This document shows, one piece after another, positions 53,477 to 61,699 of a stretch of DNA of 64,000 nt. How positions within the stretch are numbered: position 1 is the stretch's first letter; every line of letters begins with the position of its first letter. A model generated the notes under the pieces. That model saw only the letters and a program-made list of their open reading frames with translations, did no database searches and had not been told where the DNA came from. A program made the translations under genes and the position numbers. This DNA comes from an uncultured Erythrobacter sp. (lineage in GTDB: Bacteria; Pseudomonadota; Alphaproteobacteria; Sphingomonadales; Sphingomonadaceae). The DNA lies in assembly GCA_947488085.1 (NCBI GenBank), contig CANKYI010000001.1:1435928-1499927 (forward strand), read 5' to 3'.

Positions 53477-53853
53477 CTAGGTAGTCCTCTCAGACCAGTT
53501 CGACGCCGCATATTTGCTCAGGAATCGGTTTGCATATTCGACAAACGGCTCAGACTGCGAGCCGTCAATTTCAAGCGAAGCTTTCGCGTCTGGATCGTCT
53601 CCTAGCCCTACCACATGGAGAACGCGTGACGCTTCATCTCGCGCCTCTTTCGCGGTCCATGGACTTCCAAGCTTGCCGATTGATCGGCGTTTGGATTTGC
53701 CGTCCGCCGGTGATCGGTATTGAACGACGATTTCGTACCGCTCGGAAGAACTTTGAGCCCGAAGCCTTATAGATCGCGGTCCCAAAGAAAGTATGGTTTG
53801 TCTTGACACCTTGCTGCATCAGCTAAACGAGCCGTAAGCCTTTTCCCATTCAT
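53477..53853 (-). pseudogene. Inactivated tyrosine integrase remnant of element B
   Basis: From the ATG at 53853 the translation follows the element A integrase (MNGKRLTAR, then KPYFLWDRDL) but has a TAA where the intact copy has Lys in SDLKGFG. It continues GFGLKVLPSGTK and then shifts frame to IVVQYRSPADGKSKRRSIGK. Homology ends at about residue 125 (NWSERT), where the frame stops; the core-binding and catalytic domains are absent. The position relative to the att site mirrors element A. Confidence 0.85.
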
Positions 53854-53866
53854 CGTGCGTTCCTCT

Positions 53867-53886
53867 GTGGTAAGCATATGGTAAAC
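53867..53886 (+). repeat. Candidate integrase arm sites upstream of the integrase remnant
   Basis: GTGGTAAGC and ATGGTAAAC two bases apart, beginning 14 bases before the remnant's start codon. They match the pairs at the left ends of both elements. Confidence 0.5.
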
Positions 53887-54006
53887 ACGAAACCACGAAA
53901 GGGCTAGCAGAATGACGCAAATTTCGAAGAGAAGTGTCAACTGCGAGTCCGTTATCCATTTGTTTTACTTGGACTCCTTTGACACCGCGCCAGTATAGCC
54001 ATCACT

Positions 54007-54048
54007 GTGGGGGTCGCAGGTTCGAATCCTGTCTTCCCAACCAGTGGA
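54007..54048 (+). repeat. attR of the island
   Basis: 42 bases matching tRNA-Pro 32009-32050 with one mismatch (A for G just before ACCA). It marks the right end of element B and of the whole island. The 250 bases to its left hold the arm repeats and no gene. Confidence 0.9.
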
Positions 54049-54144
54049 GCACTCGTCACCCCATCGAAAGCCCTTCATCGGAAACAGGCGACCGTTCGTC
54101 CCTTGACGCTGTTCAATTATGTCGAGGCTGCGCAAGGAACTTTC

Positions 54145-56268
54145 ATGCATCCCTGGCGTTCCTCCCCTCCGATGAAACTCCGCTTTTCTTCTGCCCAATT
54201 GTTATTGGGTGCGACCGCATTGGCGCTGTGCCCGGCACAACTTTCTGCCGACACCGGTGAAGAGGCATTGGATGAAACGGGAGAGACATCATCAGAGGCA
54301 AACACTCGGCGTACCTTTACACCAGAAGACTTTGCACGTTTTGCTCCCCGCAGCGCGCTCGACATGGCGCGCCAGATCCCCGGCTTCTCTATAGATGAAG
54401 GCGGCGGTTCACGCGGGCTGGGACAGGCGGATACCAATGTCCTGATCAATGGGCGGCGCATTTCGGGCAAGTCCAATGGGCCGGTCGAAGCACTACAGCG
54501 CATTCCAGCCGAAGAAGTCGTCCGACTGGAACTGGTAGACGGGGCCAGCCTCGATATTGGCGGGTTGAGCGGGCAAGTGCTCAACGTCATCACCAGCAGC
54601 ACGGGCGGTATCACCGGACAGTTTCGCTATGCACCGCGTTTTCGCAGCAGGGGCACGCCAGCCCGGCTGTTCGATGCATCCATTTCGCTCGCAGGCGGCG
54701 GCGCGAAGGAAGAATGGACCCTAGCGCTGGAAAACGATTCCAACCGGCGCGGTAATGACGGGATTGAGCAGGTTTTCGACGGTGCAGGCACACTGATCGA
54801 TACGCGCGATGAACAGGCGAATTTTCAGTCAGACCGGATCAGCCTGTCGGGGTCTTACACCCGCATCGCCGACAACGGGAACGTGTTGAACTTTACCGGC
54901 GAGGCTGTGGGTTTCATCTTTCGCCGGCGCGAAACCTCTTTGCGCAGCGGCACAATCGCGCAAACCGACCGCGACCGCTTGTTTACCGGCGGAGAGGATG
55001 AGGTGAATTTCGAAGTCGGGCTGGACTATCAATTCGCCTTTGGTCCCGGCCAGCTGAAACTGATCGGCCTACACCGGTATGAAAACAGCCCGACCTTTTC
55101 CGAAGTCACGACCAATTTCGCCGATGGCAGCGCGCCGACCGGGTCGGTGTTTGACCGGCTTGCGGACGAATATGAAAGCATCGCACGCGCCGAATACAGC
55201 GTTGATGGGTTAGGCGGAAATCTGCTCTTTGCCGCCGAAGGCGTTCGCAACATCCTCGACATCACGTCGTCTTTGCAAGAGCGTGATGACGCAGGCACGT
55301 TGCAGCCCGTCGAACTGCTCGGCGCAAGCGCGCGGGTGGACGAGGATCGCGCCGAAATCAGCGCAACCTATTCGCGGCCCCTTTCACCCAATCTGCAATT
55401 TCAGGCTTCCGCTGGCGCCGAATATTCGCAGCTCAGCCAAAGCGGCGCATTTGGTCAGACCCGCACATTCTACCGGCCCAAGGGTTTCGTCTCACTCGAT
55501 TGGAAAGTCAGCAATGCGGTCAACATATCAGGTCGAGTTGAACGCGACGTTGGGCAGCTCAATTTCTTCGACTTCCTAAGCTCGGTTGACCTCAATCAAG
55601 AGCGCGAAAACGTCACCAATGCCGATCTCGTCCCACAACAAAGTTGGGTCTTTGAGGTTGAGACAACTTTGGGTCTAGGCACGCTGGGCTCGCTCAATTT
55701 GCGCACGTTTTACGAAGACATCACCGACATCGTTGACCAAATCCCGATCGCTGGCGGCGGACAGGCACCGGGCAATATCGCATCGGCTGAATTCTATGGA
55801 ATGAATGGCAATCTAACGTTGCTGTCCGAGGGCGTCGGCTGGAACGGCACACGGCTGGATGTGGAGCTAGACCTCACGGATTCCTCGGTTCTGGACCCGC
55901 TGCTCGGCACACCGCGCAAATTGTCGCGCAACACGCTTGCTGGGCTTGAAGTCGATCTGCGTCACGATTTCCCCGGCTCTGTCTGGGCGATTGGTGGCGG
56001 CGCGCGTTGGCAGGATGAAGCCGATGACGTTCGCATCGATGAAGTGTCGGCACGCCGCGAGCCATTTGGCTTTATCTCCGCCTTTGTCGAAAACAAGGAT
56101 GTGCGCGGCCTCACCATGCGCGCCAGCGTCGCCAATCTCACCAACCGCGCCGATCTGTTTACGCGCACTGTGTTCACCGACCGTGCGGCTGGCCAGATCG
56201 ATTTCATTGAAGATCGCGACCGTAGATTTGGCACGATCTTCACACTGGCGATTGAAGGTTCGTTCTAA
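54145..56268 (+). CDS. TonB-dependent outer-membrane receptor
   Basis: 707 residues. A signal peptide (MHPWRSSPPMKLRFSSAQLL, cut near LSAD) leads to a plug domain (FAPRSALDMARQIPGFSIDE, VLINGRRISGKSN, IPAEEVVRLELVDG) and a C-terminal beta barrel ending in a Phe (LAIEGSF). Substrate unknown. The frame is open from the att site, but AAGGAAC before the ATG at 54145 supports this start, which places the island insertion about 100 bases upstream of an intact gene. Confidence 0.9.
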   Translation: MHPWRSSPPMKLRFSSAQLLLGATALALCPAQLSADTGEEALDETGETSSEANTRRTFTPEDFARFAPRSALDMARQIPGFSIDEGGGSRGLGQADTNVLINGRRISGKSNGPVEALQRIPAEEVVRLELVDGASLDIGGLSGQVLNVITSSTGGITGQFRYAPRFRSRGTPARLFDASISLAGGGAKEEWTLALENDSNRRGNDGIEQVFDGAGTLIDTRDEQANFQSDRISLSGSYTRIADNGNVLNFTGEAVGFIFRRRETSLRSGTIAQTDRDRLFTGGEDEVNFEVGLDYQFAFGPGQLKLIGLHRYENSPTFSEVTTNFADGSAPTGSVFDRLADEYESIARAEYSVDGLGGNLLFAAEGVRNILDITSSLQERDDAGTLQPVELLGASARVDEDRAEISATYSRPLSPNLQFQASAGAEYSQLSQSGAFGQTRTFYRPKGFVSLDWKVSNAVNISGRVERDVGQLNFFDFLSSVDLNQERENVTNADLVPQQSWVFEVETTLGLGTLGSLNLRTFYEDITDIVDQIPIAGGGQAPGNIASAEFYGMNGNLTLLSEGVGWNGTRLDVELDLTDSSVLDPLLGTPRKLSRNTLAGLEVDLRHDFPGSVWAIGGGARWQDEADDVRIDEVSARREPFGFISAFVENKDVRGLTMRASVANLTNRADLFTRTVFTDRAAGQIDFIEDRDRRFGTIFTLAIEGSF

Positions 56269-56302
56269 GCATCCTACTCGGCTCAATCAGAGAGGATTTG
56301 CT

Positions 56303-57184
56303 ATGACCCAAACCACTGGATTGCGCATGCGCAGCTGGCTCTTTGCGCCTGGCGATAGCGAGAAAAAGATGGGCAAGGCGATTGCCAGCGATGCCGATAT
56401 CGCGCTGCTCGACCTTGAGGATTCGGTGGTACCTGATCGTAAGACAGAAGCCCGCGCAATGGTCGCCGCAGCGATCAATAATGCACCCGACAAGACGCGC
56501 GTTTGGGTTCGTGTAAATCCGCTATCTGGCGGTCTAACCGAAGCAGATTTGGACACCGTGATCGCTGCTGGTCCCGGAGGTGTATTCCTGCCGAAAGCAG
56601 AAGGTGGTCACGACGTCGAAACCCTTGATGCAATGCTCACTGCGCGCGAAAAAACCGCGGGTATCGCACCCGGATCGACCAAAGTCGCAGCGTTGGTGAC
56701 TGAAACTGCCGCTGCGATGTTCACCACTGGCACCTATGACGGCGCACCGCGTCTGGTCGCGATGAGCTGGGGCGCAGAGGATTTATCGAGCGAGCTGGGC
56801 GCACGCGAACAACGCGGCCCCGATGGCGAATACAGCCATGTCTATGAAATGGCGCGCAGCCTTTGCTTACTCGGCGCGGTTAAAGCAGGCGTTGCCCCGA
56901 TTGAGACCGTCCAACCGGAATTTCGTGACCTAGAGGCGTTGGAAACCCGCGCCCGCCGCGTTCGCGCGCAGGGGTTCCGCGGGATGCTGGCGATCCACCC
57001 TGCGCAAATTGCCCCAATCAATACCGCCTTTACTCCAAGCGCCGAGGAGCTAGCCCATGCTCGCGCAGTGGTTCAGGCCTTCGCCGATAATCCCGATGCG
57101 GGCACCGTGGCGATGGACGGTAATATGCTTGACCGCCCGCACCTCGCATTGGCTCAGCGACTGCTCGCGGAAGCAGGCAAGTAG
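56303..57184 (+). CDS. HpcH/HpaI aldolase/citrate lyase beta-subunit-like protein (CitE)
   Basis: 293 residues, TIM barrel. RSWLFAPGDSEKKMGKAIAS, ALLDLEDSVVPDRK (metal-binding acidic residues), VWVRVNPL and FLPKAEGG follow the CitE-like pattern, and MLAIHPAQIAPIN is the C-terminal CoA/substrate loop. Members cleave or thioesterify malyl-, citramalyl- or methylmalyl-CoA. No citrate lyase partner genes are nearby, so a stand-alone CoA-ester lyase is likely. AGAGAGGA precedes the ATG. Confidence 0.9.
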   Translation: MTQTTGLRMRSWLFAPGDSEKKMGKAIASDADIALLDLEDSVVPDRKTEARAMVAAAINNAPDKTRVWVRVNPLSGGLTEADLDTVIAAGPGGVFLPKAEGGHDVETLDAMLTAREKTAGIAPGSTKVAALVTETAAAMFTTGTYDGAPRLVAMSWGAEDLSSELGAREQRGPDGEYSHVYEMARSLCLLGAVKAGVAPIETVQPEFRDLEALETRARRVRAQGFRGMLAIHPAQIAPINTAFTPSAEELAHARAVVQAFADNPDAGTVAMDGNMLDRPHLALAQRLLAEAGK

Positions 57185-57265
57185 AATATTGATGGATGAT
57201 TAATTTTCCTACATGAACCATATTGGTTATCTGATGTGCAATTCGCAAATAGGAGCGCGCATCGC

Positions 57266-57679
57266 ATGGCCATTATCGAAACCCTTATCGGCCCGATCAC
57301 ATCTATTCTGGACAAGATCATCCCGGATAAAGAGGCCCGCGCCAAAGCGCAGTTTGAGTTACTGAAACTCGAAGGGACGCAAGAGATGGCTCTGATCGAA
57401 GCGCGTCTGCAAGCGATTGTAGCAGAGGCGCAATCAGCGGACCCATGGACGAGCCGGGCGCGCCCCAGCTTTCTTTACGTGATGTATGTCCTGATCCTCA
57501 CAGCGCTGCCGATGGGCCTGCTCAGCGCGTTTAATCCCGCGGCTGCTAGCGATATTGCGCAAGGCATGAACGCTTATTTGGGCGGTCTGCCTGATCCGCT
57601 CTATGCGCTGTTTGGAACCGGCTATCTCGGTTACACAGCCGCGCGCCAATGGGGCAAAGTGAAGGGCGTCGACAAATAG
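57266..57679 (+). CDS. Holin of the GTA (3TM) type
   Basis: 137 residues. An N-terminal soluble helical stretch (MAIIETLIGPITSILDKIIP, KAQFELLKLEGTQEMALIEA) precedes DPWTSRARPSFLYVMYVLILTALP and two more hydrophobic segments, ending TARQWGKVKG. This matches the 3-TM holin family linked to gene transfer agents and prophages. No other GTA genes lie in the window. Confidence 0.85.
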   Translation: MAIIETLIGPITSILDKIIPDKEARAKAQFELLKLEGTQEMALIEARLQAIVAEAQSADPWTSRARPSFLYVMYVLILTALPMGLLSAFNPAAASDIAQGMNAYLGGLPDPLYALFGTGYLGYTAARQWGKVKGVDK

Positions 57680-57771
57680 TCGTTTAGGTGACGGAAATGC
57701 CATCTGAGGTATTTACCTAGACAACGTGTCGCGGTAGCTTGCTCCTTGAAAACGCATAATGTGGGGCAAAG

Positions 57772-58713
57772 ATGAAGACACTTGTTTGGGCAGCGACATC
57801 AGTATTCGCACTCTCAATAGCAGCTCCAACCTTTGCGCAAGACAACTCCAGCACAATTGACCAAAGTGGCAATGGCAATTCTGCGACTGTCGCCCAACCC
57901 GGTTCTAACAATGAATCGCTCATTACTCAGAACGGCACAGCAACCGGTGTGGATGGCATCGCCAACGAAGCCACCATTACGCAAGCGGGAGCGGGAGGCT
58001 TCTCTGAGGCCATTCAGACCGGCGATAACCAGCTGACAGTTGATCAAACTGCGACCAGCAGCGGGATGAACTCCGAAGTCATTCAGGTGAATGCCGGTGG
58101 AGGCGCCAGTAACCTCGCGACCGTAGAGCAAGAAGGCATCGGCTCCGGTATTGGCTCTGGTACAGGCAACTTTATCGAACAAATTGGCGAAGGCGGCGTC
58201 ATCAGAGTCAATCAGGATGATCGCACCACTAACGCCACGAGCGTCGTCTTTCAGTCAGGCTTGATCAACCGAGCGACAGTGCTCCAATTCGGTCGCTTTG
58301 GTAGCACTGGTGACAACAACTTCTCGATCATCAATCAATCCGGTGAAGATCATAGCACCCTCGCATTCCAGTCTGGCGATAACAATTCCGCCAATTTAAC
58401 GCAGTCGAATATCGATAATGGTACCGGGCTGGTGCAAAGCGGTTCAAGGAACATCTCTTTGGCAACTCAAAGCGGGATAGACGGCCTGCTTGGCATTAGG
58501 CAAAGAGGCGAAGACAACGATTCAATGGCCACCCAATCCGGCGATACGAATCAGGCGGATCTCTCTCAAGAAGGCAATTTCAATGAGAGCGTGATTATTC
58601 AGGCTGGCGCTTCAAGCGTGATCGATGTCTCGCAAACCGGTAACGAGCACGTGTCGAGCGTCGACCAAAACGGCACCGGTAACAGTGTCATGGTAACCCA
58701 AAGCACCCCTTAA
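57772..58713 (+). CDS. Curlin-repeat secreted protein (CsgA/B-like)
   Basis: 313 residues with a signal peptide (MKTLVWAATSVFALSIAAPT, cut near FAQD). The mature protein is made of imperfect repeats of about 20-22 residues with the QSGxxNxAxxxQ curlin signature (IDQSGNGNSATVAQPGSNN, QSGDNNSANLTQ, QNGTGNSVMVTQ). It is rich in Gln, Asn, Ser, Gly and Thr and poor in Lys. Such repeats form functional amyloid. The usual secretion and nucleation genes (csgE, csgF, csgG) are not adjacent. Confidence 0.88.
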   Translation: MKTLVWAATSVFALSIAAPTFAQDNSSTIDQSGNGNSATVAQPGSNNESLITQNGTATGVDGIANEATITQAGAGGFSEAIQTGDNQLTVDQTATSSGMNSEVIQVNAGGGASNLATVEQEGIGSGIGSGTGNFIEQIGEGGVIRVNQDDRTTNATSVVFQSGLINRATVLQFGRFGSTGDNNFSIINQSGEDHSTLAFQSGDNNSANLTQSNIDNGTGLVQSGSRNISLATQSGIDGLLGIRQRGEDNDSMATQSGDTNQADLSQEGNFNESVIIQAGASSVIDVSQTGNEHVSSVDQNGTGNSVMVTQSTP

Positions 58714-58804
58714 TTGCTTTGCTGAATGCGTCCCAGGCAAGCGGGATTAGCAAAGACGCGCGCGTTAACCTGACAAAAAGCCCTTGGCCTTAATTGGCTG
58801 TGGC

Positions 58805-59212
58805 ATGATCCAGTTGATTTACACGAGCTGCGCTGAACGCTCCGTCGACTCGCGTGACATTTTCAAAATCATTGAAGTGTCGGCGAAGAACAATGCGCGC
58901 GATTATCTCACGGGATTTCTCATTTTCACCGATCAACGCTTCTTTCAGTTGATCGAGGGACCAGACGACGCAATCGAAACCTTGCTGAACAAATTGAGCG
59001 ATGACCCTCGGCATACGCAGATCGAGATTTTAAAGCGTGAAGCTGTTGAGCAGCGCGCTTTCCCCAAATGGTCCATGAAGCGCCTCATGCCTAATGCCGC
59101 ATCGCTTTCGCTGGCCGATGAGATCAGCGGATTTGCCGACACGTCATCTGATGTAAAACAAGCCGTCGACGAATTTTTAAAGTCTGCACAAACGCCTAGC
59201 ACCGCCGACTAA
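58805..59212 (+). CDS. BLUF-domain blue-light sensor
   Basis: 135 residues, single BLUF domain with short C-terminal helices. The FAD-binding Tyr6 (LIYTS), Asn in the AKNNARDYLTG loop, Gln in RFFQLIEG and the FPKWSM Trp/Met region are all present, so photocycling is expected. No fused output domain; it must signal through a partner. ATG 58805 gives the canonical N-terminus MIQLIYTS. The gene is monocistronic by appearance. Confidence 0.92.
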   Translation: MIQLIYTSCAERSVDSRDIFKIIEVSAKNNARDYLTGFLIFTDQRFFQLIEGPDDAIETLLNKLSDDPRHTQIEILKREAVEQRAFPKWSMKRLMPNAASLSLADEISGFADTSSDVKQAVDEFLKSAQTPSTAD

Positions 59213-59251
59213 CGCCTTCACCCAGTCGCAGCGACACGCTATCGGGTTGGT

Positions 59252-59704
59252 ATGACCGACCCTGCATCTGACACTGTTTTCGTCCTCAACGGGCCCAATC
59301 TCAACCTGCTCGGCCTGCGCGAGCCGCAGATTTATGGGTCGACCACACTCGATGAAATTGCCGGAATGCTCGAAGATCGCGCGCTGGAACTGGGTCTGAC
59401 CATCGATATGCGCCAGACCAATCACGAAGGGATGTTGGTCGATTGGTTGCACGAGGCGCAGGCCGAAGGCGCGCGGGCAGTGTTGCTGAATGCGGCGGCC
59501 TATACCCACACTTCCATCGCGCTGCTCGATGCGATCAAGGCGATCCAAACCCCTGTTATCGAAGTGCATTTATCCGATCCCAAGACGCGTGAGACGTTCC
59601 GCCATACCTCTTTTGTGGGGATGGCCGCGGTCAAAACGGTCGAAGGACACGGGGCCGATTCTTACCGCATTGCCTTGGAAACCGTAGCGTCCGGCGATAT
59701 CTGA
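59252..59704 (+). CDS. aroQ: Type II 3-dehydroquinate dehydratase
   Basis: 150 residues. FVLNGPNLNLLGLREPQIYG carries the flexible-loop Arg and Tyr; NAAAYTHTSIALLDAI and VIEVHLSDP hold the substrate-binding His residues, followed by EGHGADSY near the end. It makes 3-dehydroshikimate in the shikimate pathway. It is directly upstream of accB-accC, the standard alphaproteobacterial order. Confidence 0.96.
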   Translation: MTDPASDTVFVLNGPNLNLLGLREPQIYGSTTLDEIAGMLEDRALELGLTIDMRQTNHEGMLVDWLHEAQAEGARAVLLNAAAYTHTSIALLDAIKAIQTPVIEVHLSDPKTRETFRHTSFVGMAAVKTVEGHGADSYRIALETVASGDI

Positions 59705-59797
59705 CGCCGCAGCAATATTCGACAAAACGCAAGGATTGCCACTTGCCAGCCGCAATTGGCGGCAATAGTCACGACGGAAACGACATAAGGGGCATGC

Positions 59798-60289
59798 ATG
59801 GCTGACAAAAAGCCAAGTGCGGGGCAAATGCCCAGCATGAATATCGACACTTCGCTGGTTCGTGAGCTCGCAGAGCTTTTGGACAAAACTGGCCTAACCG
59901 AAATCGAAGTAGAGGATAATGATCGCAAGATCCGCGTCGCTCGCGGCGGTGGTGTGGTCTCTGCACCGGTCGCAGCTCCCGCTCCGATTGCTGCAGCCGC
60001 GCCAGCCCCTGCTGCGGCAGCGCCCGCGCCAGAAGCAGCGCCGGCGGATGATCATGCAAATGCATTCAAGTCTCCGATGGTCGGCACCGTCTATCTTGCA
60101 GCTGAACCGGGTGCGGCCAACTTTATCAAAGTCGGTGACAGTGTTGCTGAGGGTGACACATTGCTGATCGTTGAGGCAATGAAGGTTATGAACCCAATCG
60201 CCGCTGACAAAGCTGGCACGGTCAAAGCGATCTTGGTTGAAAACGCCCAGCCGGTCGAGTTTGACCAGCCGCTCGTTGTCATCGGGTAA
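59798..60289 (+). CDS. accB: Acetyl-CoA carboxylase biotin carboxyl carrier protein
   Basis: 163 residues: a short N-terminal helical region, an Ala/Pro-rich hinge (about 50-85), and the biotinyl domain with the modified Lys in [10 protein letters not shown] (about residue 129). It carries carboxyl groups between AccC and the transferase. It lies 6 bases before accC. Confidence 0.96.
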   Translation: MADKKPSAGQMPSMNIDTSLVRELAELLDKTGLTEIEVEDNDRKIRVARGGGVVSAPVAAPAPIAAAAPAPAAAAPAPEAAPADDHANAFKSPMVGTVYLAAEPGAANFIKVGDSVAEGDTLLIVEAMKVMNPIAADKAGTVKAILVENAQPVEFDQPLVVIG

Positions 60290-60295
60290 TCCATC

Positions 60296-61645
60296 ATGGG
60301 CATTACCCGCATATTGATCGCCAATCGCGGCGAAATCGCGCTGCGCATCCACCGTGCGGCGCATGAGATGGGGATTGAGACGGTCGCGGTGCACTCCACC
60401 GCCGATGCCGACGCAATGCACGTGCGGCTGGCCGATCATGCAGTTTGCATTGGCCCACCCTCTGCGACCGACAGCTATCTCAACATGGCCAACATCATAT
60501 CGGCCGCCGAAGTGGCTGAATGCGATGCGATCCATCCCGGCTATGGCTTTCTGTCCGAAAACGCCAAATTTGCAGAGATTGTCGAAGCGCATGACCTCGC
60601 ATGGATCGGGCCAAAGCCTGAGCATATCCGTACGATGGGCGACAAGGTCGAAGCCAAGCGCTCCGCAGGGGCGCTCGGCCTGCCACTGGTCCCCGGATCA
60701 GACGGCGCGATCGACGACCCCGAAGAGGGAAAACGCGTCGCTGCTGAAGTAGGCTACCCCGTAATTATCAAAGCTGCCAGTGGCGGCGGTGGCCGCGGCA
60801 TGAAGGTCTGCGAAAGCGAAGATCAGCTCGAAACATTGATGAAGCAAGCGGGCAGCGAGGCGAAAGCCGCGTTCGGTGATGCGACCGTCTATATTGAGAA
60901 ATATCTTGGCAATCCGCGCCACATCGAATTCCAAGTGTTCGGCGACGGCAATGGCGCTGCGATCCATTTGGGAGAGCGTGATTGCTCCCTCCAACGCCGC
61001 CACCAAAAAGTGCTCGAAGAGGCTCCCTCCCCTGTCATCAGCGAAGATGAGCGGATGCGCATGGGCGAAGTCTGCTCAAAAGCGATGCGCGACATGGCCT
61101 ATCGCGGTGCAGGCACAATTGAGTTCCTGTGGGAAGACGGCGAGTTCTACTTCATCGAAATGAACACCCGGCTTCAGGTCGAGCACCCTGTGACCGAAGC
61201 GATCACCGGGGTCGATTTGGTGCGCGAACAAATTCGTATTGCGGCTGGCAAGCCACTTTCGGTTGCCCAAGAAGATCTGGAGTTTAATGGCCACGCCATC
61301 GAATGCCGGATCAATGCCGAGGACCCGTTCACCTTCGCCCCATCACCGGGCAAGGTCACCTATTACCACCCCGCGGGCGGCATGCATGTGCGGGTCGATT
61401 CGGGGCTGTATGCGGGCTATTCCATCCCACCTTACTACGACAGCATGATCGCAAAATTGATCGTCTATGGCCGCAATCGCGAGGGATGCATCATGCGCCT
61501 GCGCCGTGCGCTGGAAGAAATGGTTGTCGAAGGGGTGAAAACCAACATTCCACTGCATCAAGAATTGCTGCGTCAAGATGATGTTCTGCATGGCGATTAT
61601 TCGATTAAATGGCTTGAAGAATGGCTGGAGCAACGCGAAGGCTGA
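60296..61645 (+). CDS. accC: Acetyl-CoA carboxylase biotin carboxylase subunit
   Basis: 449 residues. RILIANRGEIALRIHRAAHE begins the biotin carboxylase N-domain; the ATP-grasp Gly-rich loop is SGGGGRGMK, followed by RDCSLQRRHQKVLEEAP and FIEMNTRLQVEHPVTE, whose Glu and Arg are catalytic. It carboxylates the biotin on AccB at the cost of ATP. Operon with accB. Confidence 0.97.
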   Translation: MGITRILIANRGEIALRIHRAAHEMGIETVAVHSTADADAMHVRLADHAVCIGPPSATDSYLNMANIISAAEVAECDAIHPGYGFLSENAKFAEIVEAHDLAWIGPKPEHIRTMGDKVEAKRSAGALGLPLVPGSDGAIDDPEEGKRVAAEVGYPVIIKAASGGGGRGMKVCESEDQLETLMKQAGSEAKAAFGDATVYIEKYLGNPRHIEFQVFGDGNGAAIHLGERDCSLQRRHQKVLEEAPSPVISEDERMRMGEVCSKAMRDMAYRGAGTIEFLWEDGEFYFIEMNTRLQVEHPVTEAITGVDLVREQIRIAAGKPLSVAQEDLEFNGHAIECRINAEDPFTFAPSPGKVTYYHPAGGMHVRVDSGLYAGYSIPPYYDSMIAKLIVYGRNREGCIMRLRRALEEMVVEGVKTNIPLHQELLRQDDVLHGDYSIKWLEEWLEQREG

Positions 61646-61699
61646 CAAGCGGTTTCGATTGTCATATATTGCAGCAAGGCATTTGGGGGGCTGCGAATT

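Larger units (their letters stand above)
38826..54048. mobile_element. Integrative element B (about 15.2 kb, dead integrase, defence-like cargo)
   Basis: Bounded by the internal att copy (38826-38887) and the right att copy (54007-54048). It carries an integrase remnant at the same right-end position as element A. The cargo is a subtilase/hydrolase pair, a TIR/FRG pair and a three-gene operon, with several weak ORFs at the left. The sequence is visibly richer in A/T than the core genes, most clearly at 44-53 kb. It lacks its own functional integrase, replication and transfer genes. Confidence 0.82.

Noticed and set aside
53477..53809. Functional second integrase
   Set aside because: Internal TAA, a frameshift and loss of the whole catalytic domain.
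54007..54048. Third tRNA-Pro gene
   Set aside because: Only the T arm and 3' acceptor side are present, with a changed base; it is an att remnant.
58714..58804. Terminator after the curlin gene
   Set aside because: Only a weak 6-base pairing (TTTGCT/AGCAAA) with a long loop and no T tract.
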